Below are positions 25,571-38,449 of a stretch of 64,000 nucleotides of DNA, one piece after another. Within the stretch, counting starts at the first letter, position 1. Every line of letters begins with the position of its first letter. A model generated the notes under the pieces. That model saw only the letters and a list, made by a program, of their open reading frames with translations. It was not told the DNA's origin and ran no database searches. A program made the translations under genes and the position numbers. The stretch lies in contig CAMGYJ010000006.1 in NCBI GenBank assembly GCA_946122785.1, positions 41,374,066-41,438,065 of the forward strand, written 5' to 3'. This DNA is from Linum tenue. Taxonomy: Eukaryota > Streptophyta > Magnoliopsida > Malpighiales > Linaceae.

Positions 25571-26300
25571 TTAATTTGGTATCAAGTTTTCAAAAGAGGA
25601 TACCAATTAAATAATAAAAATTGATGTTTTTCATAAGTCAAAATGATTTTTTACAATAAGAAAAGTAGAAGGACCAATTAAGAAATTTAGAAAACGGAAT
25701 ATTCCAAGAATATTCTGTTAACTTTAACGGAATGCACTTAACATTAAACTTAAGTAGTACCGGGTTCACAAATAATAGAGTTCAGTGATACCCGACGCCC
25801 TATTCAAATTTAAATGGTACACCTATCTCACAAAAACTTAAGTGGTATCTCGAGGTATTTTACCTTCAAACCCAACTACCAGATCTTCTAAAAACACGCG
25901 AGCAGGGGAAAATAAGATATAGAATGGCTGATTCAATTAGAGTAGAAAGCTCTAAATACGTGATTCAACAATCAAATTGGCTCGACTATAGTCTATAGAT
26001 AGAGATTTAAATGATGAGCTGACGGGACATGACGCGACAACCAACGGCCATGAGCCATGCAATGCAACGACTGGGTTAGCTGCTGCTGCTGCTTGCTTAG
26101 GAATATGTTTTGATTCGATGCCGTTTGGAATAGGAATAAAGGATTCACCTCAAGTCAACCAGTAGTTATGGGATTTGTTTCCTTTGTTGTTTGAACTGAT
26201 AGATAGGGATTTCCAAGATTTGGAGTAGGTGCAGAGAGACAGGGGAGAGCGGTCTAAGGGAGGAGTGGAAGATCGCTCATCTGCCCTGCTCGCATGGGAC
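25571..26300. other. Unassigned AT-rich interval
   Basis: It contains GGTACC/GGTATC-like words repeated around 25570-25860 (AAGTGGTA, AATGGTAC), probably another decayed transposon end, then plain sequence with a short CTG run near 26085. No gene is supported. Confidence 0.4.
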
Positions 26301-26309
26301 TCCCATGAA

Positions 26310-26600
26310 AATTTCCCGGTTTGCAGGAAATGACCAAACGGAATGTTTCACAAGGGTTGACCAATTCTTCAAGAATCATAATGTAGAGGAGGAACAAAAG
26401 GTTCAACTCTCACCTGCAAGTGGAGGCTAACCAATAGTGGCGATGGCTGCAGAAATCATGTGCTCAAGACGCCAAGCATGCCACTTGGGAACAAACCAGA
26501 ACTCTCCATGATTATCAATGAGAGGTTCTAGCGTCTCTGAAACAAGGTCAATGGATGAACCAGTAGGAGTGTTCATGTGCAACGACACTGATGAGTGATG
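26310..26600 (+). pseudogene. Retrotransposon gag remnant
   Basis: Translated on the plus strand with frame changes and stops, 26310-26430 resembles the LTR-retrotransposon gag core (RVDQFFKNH, then an EEEQKVQL-like stretch), followed by an ANQ.WRWLQK-like segment to about 26500. Both stops and shifts are present. It is an isolated fragment with no LTR attached. Confidence 0.6.
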
Positions 26601-26619
26601 ATGATGACTTTCTCGGCAA

Positions 26620-27037
26620 TTACAAACTTGGGGACAAGTCCATTGTTCTAGTGGGAAGCTAATCCCCAAATTCTTATCTATTTCTACATCTTCTTCTTAT
26701 ATATCTGGTTACATCAACCCGAATAAGTGGGTTTCTTACCGTGACAATTATAGAAATACTTACGACAATGCTGTTTACAGTCGCTTACTGATGCCCGAGC
26801 AATTTCTATCTTGGGATTTACTGTAAACAACAGTTCCTTAGTAAAGAAACGCAGTCACCATTGATTGAGTGATTCCCAACAACACACAGCACCTTTACCC
26901 AAACTTTTATTTACATAATGCAAGTCAGTGTCCATGAGCGTGCACAGAACTTATGGTTCTCTTCCCAGACACGAGAATTATAAACAAACCAACACCTACA
27001 TTGTGGCTGTAACAATTTTCAGCCTGAAAAAATAGCT
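26620..27037 (-). other. 3' flank of the WLM protease gene
   Basis: This probably includes the 3' untranslated region of the minus-strand protease gene (stop at 27038). I see no further gene or repeat. Confidence 0.45.
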
Positions 27038-29710
27038 TCACATAGATGCCTCAAGGGATGATTTAGCAAGCCATAGCAATCCTGGGTCATTCCGCTTCAG
27101 GGTCAAATAAGTTTCTCGGTTCCCTCTGTCATCGAGAACAGCATCCTCCGTAAACCCTGTCACTTGCAGGATTTCCATTGCAGCTGTCATCGCAGGGAAA
27201 GAGTTAAATCCAACCGGTAGAAAGTTCAGTTGGCACTAGCAGCACTAACTTAATATTTGATCTCTCTACGTATAAGCATTCACAACACACATAATTCAAC
27301 ATAGGTATTTCAAGTACCTTTGTGAGCAGCAATGTTCTTCTGGATCAAGGGATTCGCCTGCAACATACAATAATTCCATAAAAGAGAAGATTCGACATTA
27401 AAAGGACCTCAACTAAAAGGAGAAAGAAAGAAGTAACGGTCCTACCTTGCGTAGCTTCCTGAACTTCATCTCATTAGGGTGCTCAATGACATTCCTGGAA
27501 ATATCCACAAATAACAGCTCAGCTCAGGGCAGTTGTTTGATAAAAAGATTAAGAAGGGAAATTAAACAAAGAACATAGTAGTTCACCTGATTATTTTAGA
27601 AAGCATTTGCAAAGCAGCTGTAGCTTCGCTGGGATTAGCTTCAGCTCTCAGCGACTGAATTGCCTTCTTAATACGATTGCAAACAGCGGTAACTGGATCT
27701 TGAATTCTGCGCAGTTCTTCATCGTCTGGATCGGGCTCTGCTTCAAAACTATTTGGTTGAGAATCAGATTCTCTATATGTCTGTGGAAAACCAGCTTCAT
27801 ACTCCATTGATTCAGACCTCAGAAGACCATTTTGTCCAAGACTTTTGATATTACCAATTACCAAGTCACTCTCTTTTGCATCGAGGTCATCTGGATCAGG
27901 CTCATTATTGATGGGACAAGGTTCATTATCCTTGTCTTGATCCATTGCTTTTTCATCTGGATCAGGCTCATCAATGGTTACCCTATCAATCTCTTGTGCA
28001 CTTGCACTGTCAATATCGTCATCAGGGTCTGGTTCTTCCATTTCAGATGACATGGAAGCATCTGCTAAACGTTGATAAGCAGCAGCTACTGAAGATGCAC
28101 GAGCAGAGGTAAACTGGTCTGATACATTTCCTCCCACTTTCTGAGAAGAATTGCGGTAGTTTGCAACATCAAAGTCTTCTTCTTCATAATCAGCAGAATG
28201 GCTGACTCTAGTTAAAGTATGACCCTTTGCCTTCGTCCAATCCAAAGAGGCAGCTTCTTGATTCAACTGTGACAAAAAAAAAATTAAGTAAGCCATACAG
28301 AAACAAATGGTGCCAAGAAAATGTTACAATGAACAAAAAGTCGGCAAATTGATGATCCATTCACCTGCTTATCTAGAGCGTAAAAGTCCGAGTCATGTTC
28401 CGAGTATACCATGTGAGCCTGAAGTAGCAGAAAAACAACAGATGGTGAGAATGTTAACTAGATCCAGTACTAAAAATATAGGTTATGAAAGAGTGACTAA
28501 CAAGTTCATGCAAAAGGGTTTTCTTGATGCTGTCATATTTCCTGAAACCTTTGAGATCATCAGTTCTAAGCCTCAGTGATATCTCCTCGCCATGATTCTG
28601 AAAAAGCAAACAAAACTCGCATGAATTAAAACGAACATACATTTTCCCAAAGAAACATTATCTTGAACTCCATTGCTGTTGAGGAGCCATTACCTTATTG
28701 AAACCAAGGATGCATTTGGGGCTGATGCCAACATAGCCAATAGGAGCCATCTCGGTCATTATTCCCACACGCCAACGATGCTACTTACAACAAATGGATC
28801 AAACTCGACAACTATAGCATTTGATTGAGAGAGAACACTTGTTTGAAAAAAAAAATGTTTAAAATGGTGGCACCTTGTTCATTATAGCAACAATTCCAGG
28901 ATCAGCAGCAAGCATGTGCATCCTTTTCAATGCCTCGGAAGGTGGAGGATTCAACTGTAGCAAGTGATCCCAAGGTCAAATAAAGTTGAATTTGAGAGAC
29001 TTCACATAGAACTTGGCAAATATAATAACATCTCATTCTCTTCCGGTTTCAACCAAGAGACAAGTAAAGCTATCAAACCTACGACACAAGCATATTTTCA
29101 GAGTATTCAGATCTCTTTTCGAAGGGCAACATGAAACCATAAGCAGCAAACCATTATTCCCGTACCTCGAGACCTGGAATGGCAAGAGTGCGAAAATCAC
29201 AAAAAATGTAAGGTCCTTGTGGAAGTTTGAGAGACAAAGGTCGTCCAACCGACATTCGCTGTCTCATTCTCCTTTCCTCCTCTTCAAAACCAGCAATTCT
29301 CATGTCGGATTTTGCATTCTGCAAGACTCTATCGACTTCATCCTTGAACACTCCCATCATCCTAACAATCTTCTCCTGAAATACATCAACAGAAAACAAT
29401 TGGTGTTGGACGAAACTCATTACAGGGGGGAAAAACGAATAACAAAATGTCACATAGCACATACTACTTGTACCCCGGAAATGGAGGCCTCTAGCAAAGT
29501 CATGTGAGAATGCTCGTCAGAGAAAGGAGACAGAAGCTTTGAGGTTTTGCCCTGTGGAACAATAAGCCTCATAGTATCCGCTTCGACATCAGTCAAGGTG
29601 CGAAGTTCGTCTCCAAGGTCCTTGAGACACGCGCCAGCATCGATTTCCACCTCATACCTCTTACCTCTCCATGTCACCGTCACATTGATCAAGCTCTCCG
29701 CTTCTTGCAT
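27038..29710 (-). CDS. WSS1B: UBL-WLM-PUG metalloprotease (WSS1B-like)
   Basis: Homologue of plant Wss1/SPRTN-family proteases, implicated in DNA-protein crosslink repair with the CDC48 segregase. Ten minus-strand exons: 29710-29474, 29375-29166, 28954-28874, 28780-28694, 28597-28502, 28418-28365, 28266-27587, 27494-27446, 27357-27318, 27183-27038; 559 residues, no break. Residues 6-80 are a ubiquitin-like domain. The WLM domain follows, with zinc site HELAH plus EHD; HEL ends exon 5 and AH starts exon 6. A large acidic exon 7 holds five EPDPD motifs, including a doubled-Asp form. The C-terminus is a PUB/PUG domain, a known p97/CDC48-binding fold. Start chosen at 29710 to match the family; an in-frame ATG at 29743 would add 11 residues. 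Symbol by homology to Arabidopsis. Confidence 0.9.
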
Positions 29711-29999
29711 CCTTCGTAAAGAATCGCAAAAATTACAATTCATAATACTTTGCTACATAATAAAAAACCCTCGAACGTCTACAGTTAACAAGCCAAACCC
29801 AGAGAAACTCTGCAACTTCTATACAAGGCAACAAGCTCAGAATCTACGAAGTTCACGATCCAATAGGTAGGCATAAAACCAAAAACTTCAATTTCCGAAC
29901 AAGACGACCTATGATCGTGAAATTGCTCTCTGAACATTCGGAACCTCGAAACATTTCCCCATAAAGAAAAATTCGACAATCGACCTCTTCCCAGAGGAA

Positions 30000-30321
30000 A
30001 GTTTCGATCTTTTACCTGAAAAATCCAAACTTGAGTCTTTTCTTGTGCAAGGGGCGAAGGTTGTGTGGCCGTATCGTGATTACGTTCCTGGGAAGTCAGA
30101 AAATTGCCATTGCAGCAATGTTTTGGGATACAAATAAAAACAGATGGTGCCTGGCGTAGGATACTGTAATGGCGTAGGTTAGTTAACAGCTGGAAGGTCA
30201 GTACTAAAGTTAGCGGTACGCGCTGCTTGGGCTATGAGGTTGCGTCAGTGCTGCCGTATCAGAATTCGTCTGGTTGGCTCAAGAAAAATCTAGAATATAG
30301 CGGATACGGGTCATATACGGA
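30000..30321 (-). promoter_or_regulatory. Upstream region of the WLM protease gene
   Basis: A likely 5' leader lies here: on the minus strand a TTTTTCAG acceptor-like site near 30016 precedes the start codon by about 300 bases, which allows an intron in the 5' untranslated region. I see no clear TATA box. It is bounded upstream by the hAT-like element at 30322. Confidence 0.4.
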
Positions 30322-31057
30322 TAGGGGTGGACAACTATTTGGGTTTACCCATACTCGTACTCGTATCATTTTTTGAGAGTTACGGGTAATCAAATACCCG
30401 TTTTTTTTTTTTTTTTTTTTTTGTGTGGGATGAGACTTGGGATGAAGTCATGAAGATTTGCTATTTTGGATACTCCTAGGTTACCTGTTAATACCCGTTT
30501 GGGTATTACGGGTACACGTTATACCCATTAGTCTAAAAATCCAAAACCCATTTACTCTTATAGCTTAGGTTTTTACCGTCAAATTGATCACATCCACAGC
30601 ACACTCTAAGCACTCCACGAAACTCCATCTCCAGATAATTAAGCTTTACTGTGATAGTTTTGATGAATGTTTAGCTTGGTGGAATTCTTGATTTGAGGTT
30701 ACTGGGCAAGCAGTTTTGAAACAGGTGAAGGTAGGAGTTTTTCCAATCTAATGAATCAAGGATTTGAGCTTATGTGGAGAAGACCTGGAGGATGATGATT
30801 GGTTGGACAAAACTTCCTATTTGGATAGGGTGAAGAGAATTCGAGTTTAATTCAATAACATTTCATGCTTGATTGTAGTTTTAATTATGCTCCACCAATT
30901 TGGACGGGTATTTACGGGTAGTATGAGTACCTGTTATCCGTCCCGTACGGGTAATGGATACCCGTTAACCTGTACGGGTTTGGGATATGGGATGGAGATT
31001 GCTCTTCAAATGGGGTTTGGGATATGGATACCCGTCCCGTCCCGTTGCCCACCCCTA
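30322..31057. mobile_element. hAT-like non-autonomous element
   Basis: The ends are TAGGGGTGGACAAC and GTTGCCCACCCCTA (near-perfect inverted repeats), with 8 bp flanks TATACGGA (30314-30321) and TATATGGA (31058-31065), one mismatch. The interior is full of GGGTATTACGGGTA and ACCCGT words and contains a 20-base T run at about 30402-30422. It belongs to the same family type as 9811-10512 and lies upstream of the WLM protease gene. Confidence 0.9.
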
Positions 31058-31065
31058 TATATGGA

Positions 31066-31485
31066 TGAGTTAGCCCCGTAAGTGTTCCCATCATGACCAT
31101 CTTCGCCATATAGTTCTCAAACAAGGAGTTGTGCGGCATATGTGTTTTTAGTCATTTTAAGTGCTTGTACCTCCTTAGCACTAATTTGTTATGCTATGTT
31201 GGCGAGTGAGTCATCTGGACCTTGTACCATTTTTACTATCGTAGAAGCAGTCTTCCACGATCAGTTTCAAGACTTGGAAGCCATTAACATATAATGCTCG
31301 AGAGCGTGTTGAGCGGTCATTTGAGACACGTCATCTTTGACAACTTGATTCACCATCACCTTGGTGTTTAGGTCGAGGGTCTTGCCAAAGATGTCAGCCA
31401 TTTGTTCTTGTGCGAACCTATGATGAGGACAAGAAGGAAGCAAGCCTTGATAACTTCCCTTCATTTTTATCTTGTTCCTGAAAAT
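31066..31485 (-). other. Unassigned remnant
   Basis: Minus-strand 31464-31267 stays open for 65 codons, but I recognise no family. Stops flank it on both sides. It is probably transposon-derived. Confidence 0.35.
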
Positions 31486-31722
31486 GTGGAGGGGATTTCC
31501 TCCTGTCTTTGCAGCATCTATCGGAAGATCTACAAAAATGGAACAAGGAAGTTTATAGCAATATATTCCAAAGAAAGAAGAAATTGTTGTGTGAGCTCAA
31601 GTCCTTCGAGATGATCAATGAAAGAAGCACAACGACAAAGTCGATTGACACGGAAAAACAAACCTGGGAGGAACTGGAGCTTACTCTCTGGCAATAAGAG
31701 ATGCTGTGAATCCAAAAGTCCA

Positions 31723-32025
31723 GGGAGTCGTTTGGATGAATTAATTGTCAATATGGCATTTGTGAAGTCAAATAGCTCCTTAATTGTTCACGTGGTATTT
31801 TTATGTTATTTTAGTGGTAATTAGATTAAAATATCTCATTTAATAGAACCATACATATGTGGTATTTGGAAAACACAGAGAGGCAAAGCGAGTAATTTCA
31901 AAATATCTCGTTTCAAGTTATTTGTAAATAACTCACAACCCAAATAACTCATTTGAGTAAAATGCTGCCAAACGAGTTATTTGGACCCAAATAACTCACT
32001 CTAATACCTCATCCAAACGACCCCC
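31723..32025. mobile_element. MITE inserted in the LINE relic
   Basis: Ends GGGAGTCGTTTGGATGA and TCATCCAAACGACCCCC are inverted repeats of 17 bases with one mismatch. The 303 bp AT-rich interior has no coding capacity. It separates two parts of the LINE reverse transcriptase. I could not define a target duplication, so the superfamily is open (hAT- or Harbinger-like). Confidence 0.75.
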
Positions 32026-32630
32026 AAAACTAATTGGGTAGTGTATGGTGAACTGAATACACGCTACTTTCATACTAGTGCCCTTAGTAGAAGAAAGAGG
32101 AACAAGATCACTTGCCTTCGTGATGATAAGGGAAAATGGATTGATGATGCTAACACGCTCCTCTTCATGGCAGGGGAATTTTTTCTCCAACTTTTTACTA
32201 AGAGCACTTTGGTTTCTAGGCATATTATCCCAACTAATTTCCCTGAATTGGATAGATGTCTTATGGCTAATATGGCCTCTATCCCTAGTCACGAGGATAT
32301 AAGAAAAGTGATTATGGACATGAATGAACTTAAGGCCCCAAGAAAAGACAGATTTCATGCAATTTTCTACCAGAAATGTTAGAATTCTGTGGGTAGAAAC
32401 TTTTGTGTGTTTATCTCCTTTTGATTTAGGAACCCTAGCAGAGTTCAATGCATCAATGAGACCCTTCTTACCTTGATTCCCAAAGTGGAAACCCCCTCCT
32501 CGATGAGCCAGTTAAGACCTATTGGCGTTTGCAATTTTGGGTTGAAGTGGTGGCAAAACTGATTGTTAACAAGCTGCAACCACTGATGCCTCATCTGCTT
32601 GTTAATAAAAACCAATCCAGTTTCATTCCC

Positions 32631-32673
<43 letters not shown>
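32631..32673. repeat. (AAT)n microsatellite
   Basis: About 14 uninterrupted AAT units lie inside the LINE relic and break its frame. Confidence 0.95.
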
Positions 32674-33835
32674 TTGCAGGAACCATCCATTCAATTGCAA
32701 GGAAAAGTTGAATGAAGGGCTTTATGGTCCTGAAAGGGGATCTTGCTAAAGCGTATGACAGAATCGAGTGGGAATTCCTTGAAGAAATACTTAAAGATGC
32801 AAGGCTACCTCAAAGCATCATCAAACCGATAATGGAATGTGTGACCTCTACAAGATACCAAGTCCAATGGAATGGAGGAGAAACTGACAGTTTCAGGCAA
32901 ACCACAAGACTTAGAAAAGGGATGCCCCCTCTTTCCCAATTTATTTACTCTTTGTGTTAAAAGGTTAAGTCACTGCATTGATTATGAAGTTAGGAATAGT
33001 AACTGGAACCCTAATAAGCTGTCACTAGGGGGTCCTACTTTATTCCACCCCCCAAGAAGCTAATATTGTCTCAAATGCCCTGACGGTTTTTGTGAAGCCA
33101 TGGGTGAAGCTATTAGCAAGGAGAAATCTAGAGTGTTTTTTTCCAAAAATGTTAAGAAGCAGAACTTCACTGAAATTTGTAAGAGAGTTGGGATTCAAGA
33201 AATCCTGGATCTTGGGAGATACCTTGGCGTCCCTGTGATCCATGGTCGAATCGCCAAAGTCACTTAAAAGTATACCATTGATAGGATTGACCAAAAACTC
33301 ACCAACTAGAAAGCCTGACTCACCACAGATACGCCGCTAATTAAATTCCGACTAGAGCCCAAGTATAAACTCTAGCCGGGTGTAGTATAGGGAAAGTATG
33401 TTTTACTTGTTAAACCCGGACCGGTCCATGTACCCATACTTCAATTGCTTAAGTTGTTATCTAGCAAAACAATTTTTGGTTATTTAAAGCTAAAGTGACT
33501 ACAAATGTAACACCCCGATATTTTGATTTAGTTTCGACCACAACAAATGAACGGTTAGATTGATGGTTACGTACGAAGGATTGCAACCACGAATTAGGAA
33601 TAATAGTAATAACTATTATTACTTTATGATAAAATAAAATAAAAATTATATATACAGGAGGGCCAGGGCCGAGCAGCCCTGAATTATTTCCCCCTCCAAC
33701 ATTTCACATCAATCCCCTCCCTCACGCATGTTTGATCGACAAACACTATCGCTGCGAGAGGAAGAAGGAGGAAAAGAAAAGATATAAGGGGAGCGCCGGT
33801 TCCTTCCCCACTGTCGCCTCCCTGGTTCCTGACCC

Positions 33836-34430
33836 TAATTCGGGCCTAATTGTACACTTTTTATTCTCGATTTTCTTAGAGGTTTGTTGCAATTGAACTC
33901 TAAAAAGGTTGGTTTCAAGCGAGGTTGCTTGTGTTTTAGTGTATTTCAGATCTTAACAGGTAAAATCAAATCCGGAGTCGAAAGTTGGAAGAAAAGGAGC
34001 AAAGACCTGGCAAAGAGGTGGAGACAGTCGCAGTTCACGGCCAGATGTTGGAGTTCACGGTCTTACAGGACCGTGATCTGGAGCCATTGCCGTGAAGCGA
34101 GGAGCAAACAGAGAGGGATTTAAAGTTACTGACGCCTAGGCAGTTCACGGTCGCTGAGACCGTGAACCATAGTAAATGAAGCATTGCGTTTTGGTGATGG
34201 CACTGAATTCACGGACGCCTTTCAATGTTTACGACCGTGAACTCAGGCCGTGAGCTGGGTGTGATCTCCCACTTAAAAGGAAAGCTGAAAGGAAGAAGAA
34301 AAGGGGAGAGAGACCTAGAGTGAGAAACTTCTCATTCGTCATATTTTAGAGTGAGAAGGTGACAAACCAAAGAAGTGGAAAAGCTAGGTGTTTCTTCTCC
34401 AAGCAAGGTTTTGGGAATTTCTTCCCCAAA
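33836..34430 (+). mobile_element. 5' part of an Athila-type LTR inserted in the chromovirus LTR
   Basis: It starts TAATTCGGGCCTAATTG immediately after GACCC and matches the first ~600 bp of the LTRs at 61268 and (reverse) at 60473 and 37299. It carries three clusters of GTTCACGG..CCGTGAAC inverted words (34034-34098, 34142-34168, 34204-34255). It stops at about 34430, where chromovirus LTR sequence resumes. Confidence 0.75.
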
Positions 34431-35175
34431 GGATTCCTTGGTAAGGATCACGAAATCTTTCACGATTGCAAACTCGATTCATCGATAGTCTAATTCGAAG
34501 TTTTTATTTTTATACTATAGCGTTTGCGGTGACGTTTGAGAGTTCAAACATCGATCAACGAGGAGATCAATGTCCCGAGCCATCTGATCTAGTCCTAGGC
34601 CCGTCTAGAGGTAAGGGAACTCGACCTCTTCAGGTTAGATCGATTGATTTGGTGATTTTTTGTAAGAGAGCAATTTTGGGTTATAGCAATGGACTACAAA
34701 CTCTTAGTGACAGATATTGGGTAGTCACTAAAGATGCAGGAAAGTTCCAAAAACGTGTTTTAAGATGTTTAAACTCTTTCGAGCCTCTTCATGTGGTGTT
34801 TTGTGAGTTTAGCAATTCTATAAATTGAGCAAGGTCTAGGAGATGCCTGTAATTTAATTTGAGGATTTTTGAAGATGGATTACTAATTTAAACATTGGTT
34901 AAATGTTGATTTTAATTAAATAAAAATAATGCCGATGTATTTTTAAGGGTTTGGTAATTTTCCATGATATAGGTTCTCATGATCAACATGTGAAAATTAT
35001 TATCTGGAATTTTAAGAAGGTTTAATTTGGGTGAACAATTAGTCCAAGACGAAATTAATTAGAAAAGGGTCGGTTTTTGAAGAGATTATTTCTTGAAAAT
35101 GTTTAAAGGAGGTTAAGGGATCTTTGGGAAGAGGTTCGGGGATGGGACTTGAGGAGAGGGTGCTTTGGTACATTT
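34431..35175 (+). repeat. Second copy of chromovirus LTR middle section
   Basis: This stretch closely matches 42376-43108, the continuation of the chromovirus LTR, over about 740 bp. It therefore duplicates LTR sequence rather than simply interrupting it. A piece of another chromovirus LTR or an unequal recombination product would explain it. Confidence 0.75.
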
Positions 35176-35260
35176 GCCTATTGGCGCATCCCGTTTGGAT
35201 TGTGCAATGCACCAGCCACATTCTAGAGATGCATCGTGCAACATCTTTCGTCATATTATA
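35176..35260 (+). pseudogene. Gypsy reverse transcriptase scrap
   Basis: About 80 bp encodes IPFGLCNAPATF, the conserved RT block of Gypsy elements, then a stop. It abuts chromovirus LTR sequence on the left and non-coding Athila sequence on the right. Confidence 0.65.
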
Positions 35261-35636
35261 CCGAAGCATATCTAATATGACAAAATTGTCTCGTCATAAT
35301 TGGCCGAATTTGTTGTAGTGCAAACACATCATGAGGTCCTACATCCTCACCCTAAACCCGAGGTTCTATGGTTTCGATTAAGAACCTTCCCTATGAACAA
35401 TAGCCACTAGCATCAGCCAAAAATCTTGCTTCTCCCTTCCAACCTATCTCCCATCATGAACTACCTTTAAGCGCTCTTCCTCGGTCTTTCTTGCTATCAC
35501 ATTTCGACTTGGTAGTGAAGGAGTTCTAAAACAATGCGGGGGCTTCAATGACTTGCATGCCAAGAAACCCCACTTAGAGCATACTCTTCGAATCTTTTGT
35601 GGCACTCTCTACTTTATTGACCCCATTTTATTACCT

Positions 35637-37526
35637 TTTTCGTTTCTCTTTCTTTTTCTTTCTTTCTACTTTCTACTTTCCTTTGCTTTCTTTTTCTTTT
35701 CTTTTTGAGGGGGTACTAGAGAGTTAAACACTTGCCACACTACTTTGAACAATCAATGCTCTCGTTTAAGAACTCACTCCAACACTACTCTTTTCTCTTT
35801 CATTCCTAGCAAGAACCGCACACAATCCTCCTATTAGAACCTCAATGGAACTTGACTCGTCCCGAATATCATAATTAATTCCCGCCTAAGGTCCAAGTAT
35901 AAATCTTAGTAGGGTGCAATACAGGGCAAGTATGTTTAAATATTGACTCGGGCCGGTCTGTGTACCCCTACTTCAATTGTTTGAAACATTATCTAGAGAA
36001 ACGGTTTTGGGTGAAAAGATTGCCAATTAAAGTAAAGCAAGGCACAAGTAACCGGTTTTGAAAGCTCTATGTGAGAAGGATCACTCGGATGTCGCTTCCC
36101 CCTAACTACTACGATGGCAAGAGGAATTGAATTAATTCTTACGAGCAAGGTGACCGCGAACCGCTAGGAAACATAATTATGGTCGTAAACCACACTCTCG
36201 TTTGCCTAACCAAGGGATACATTATAGGCTACTCAAGTAGCCCTCTTTGTTAAGGCCATCTATGGTTGACTTACTCTCTCACTCAACCCAATGGTTGGTC
36301 GGCTTAATCGCGCTTAACCAAATTGCTTAGTTCAACATAGAGGTTTGCCCTACATTAACCTTGATAGGTGGCTTAAAAATCCCAGGGAATCCCAACTCAA
36401 TTGAGCCTCCCTTGAAAGGGGGTTTCCCCTCTCATCTAGGTTAGAATGGCCAATTGGATTGCTAAGCACAAACATGCACAATCAACATGAAAATACCTCA
36501 ATCATTGAATTAAACAACACCAATAAACAATCATTCAATTCACACAAAAATTACATGGCAAATAGTTAGGGTTTCACAACACCCAAGTGAAAAAGAGTGC
36601 TACGTCATGCTAGGAAGGGGAAGAACACAAGAGGAAGAGGTAGAAACCATCATGGTGGTGCCTCCAATCTCCTTTGAGCTTGTGTATATTCTCTTGGGGA
36701 GAATCTTCCCAATCCACCACTTAAAGCAAACCCTAGCCTTCTTTCTTCCTTGGTTCGTCCTTTCTCTCTCTAAAATCTGAAGAAGAAGACACTTTCTCAC
36801 ACTTTTGGGCTCTCTTCTCTCTTCCTTTTAGCCACATTATATACCAGTATCGGGCTTAGTTCACGGACTCAGTTCACGGCCGTGAAATCTTCAACACGTC
36901 CATGAACACAGAGCGCGATGTCGAAACGCACCGCTTCGCCATCAGGAGTTCACGGTTTGGCTTTAATCTTCACGGTCTTGTTGACCATGAACTCGTCCCG
37001 CGGTAGTAACTGCAGAATTCTCCCTGAACGCATCGCGGTTCACGACTTTGGCCTTCAATTCACGGCCATAGTGGACCGTGAACTCCGATGCTAAACTTTG
37101 AACTGCGCCTGGATCACCCTCTTTGCCCGATTTTCACCTCTTTCGTCCAACTTCCAGCTCCGGGGTTGGTTTCACCTGTTGGATCCTGAAACATACTAAA
37201 ACGCACAAAACCTAGCGTAATACCACCCTTTTAAGAGTCCAAATGCTGCAAACGCCCAAGGGAAACGGGGATAAAATGTGTGCAATTAGGCCCAAATCAT
37301 AACGTAAAACCACTCTCTTTCGTTTCTCTTTCTTTTTCTTTCTTTCTACTTTCATTTGCTTTTTTTTTCTTTTCTTTTTGAGGGGGTACTAGAGGGTTAA
37401 ACACTTGCCACACGACTTTGAACAACCAATGCTCTCCTTTAAGAACTCACTCCAACACTACTCTTTTTCTCTTTCATTCCTAGCAAGAACCGTGCACAAT
37501 CCTCCTATGTAAAACCTCAATGGAAC
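35637..37526 (-). repeat. Athila-type LTR between two ~210 bp direct repeats
   Basis: An LTR on the minus strand spans 37299-35853 (TGATTTGGGCC at its start, GACGAGTCA at its end; about 1.45 kb). Matching ~210 bp sequences, starting TTTCGTTTCTCTTTC and ending CTCAATGGAACT, lie on its two sides at 35637-35851 and 37318-37526, about 95 percent alike by eye. The repeats are far longer than a target duplication. The LTR contains TTCACGG/CCGTGAA clusters at about 36858-37085. Confidence 0.75.
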
Positions 37527-38449
37527 TCAAAAGCGAGAGCTCCGGGACAAAAGGATGACACATGTATAGAAAAAAAGAAAAGGGGGGGGGGGGTCATTCT
37601 ATCAAACACCATTAAGCTCACAAGCACAAAGCTCATAATCATGAGAACGACCCCCAAAGTCACAACGCTCAAAGGGGTTTACTAGGGGATAAAAAAATTC
37701 GGGACAATCAACATTTGGGCATGGACTAATCCAATGCCGCCATCATACTCACTAGTGACAACTGTGATGTTACTCGCCATGGTAAGAGGGATCTAAGCAC
37801 ACAAGAAGAAAATGATCCGCTCAAAACTCACATGGCTACCTAGTCACCCAATCATTCATTCCACTTTCACAAAACACAATGCATGGCAATTGCAATCAAC
37901 AAGTAACCGAGTCAAGACATCCATTCATTTTTGCACTCATGAGACCTAAACTTTTGCACTATGCTAATGCACCTCTCAGTCGTCATCATAGGACACACTT
38001 GATCACATGCAACAAATCAAGGTCAATGCCAATAAACATGAGATTCACCTACAAACCAGCCACTTTGATCAGGCAAACATTGTTTGGAGCCCTCGAACTT
38101 GTCAAATTTGGGCATACATCAAGGCTCCAAGCATCAATCACACCCACACAAGCATAAGAATAAACTACAAACTACCCGCCACACTTAAGTTCGACATTGC
38201 CCTCAATGGCGTAAGATAGGGGTAGAACAATGTTACCGCTTTTCTTGGTGAGTGCAAATTGGAATTATTTCCAGGGTAGGAGATTGAAGCTTCAAGGAGA
38301 AGACAAATAACACAAATACACAAACACAATACGACTAACTCGAGGAGAGGTTATTACACATCACAATACGATAGTAGTAGAACAAGAGTGATTTGCTAAC
38401 CTCCGTTGGGTTGCCTCCTAACAAGCGCTAATTTAATGTCTTAAGCTAG

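Larger units (their letters stand above)
31490..33320 (+). pseudogene. LINE-1-type reverse transcriptase relic
   Basis: Plus-strand fragments in several frames match plant L1 LINE order: a charged pre-RT segment at 31500-31697, an RT N-terminal block at 32041-32382 (RYFHTSALSRRKRNKI, then a KAP.KD.F block), and at 32712-32960 the KGDLAKAYDRIEW motif followed by an RKGMPPLSQF block. Many stops and frameshifts and two insertions (a MITE at 31723-32025 and an AAT repeat at 32631-32673) show it is long dead. No endonuclease domain or poly-A tail is identifiable. Confidence 0.8.

Noticed and set aside
26427..26669. 80-codon minus-strand open frame
   Set aside because: It overlaps a plus-strand gag relic and shows no known domain.
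31267..31464. 65-codon minus-strand open frame
   Set aside because: No family recognised and stops on both sides in transposon-rich DNA; recorded only as a remnant.
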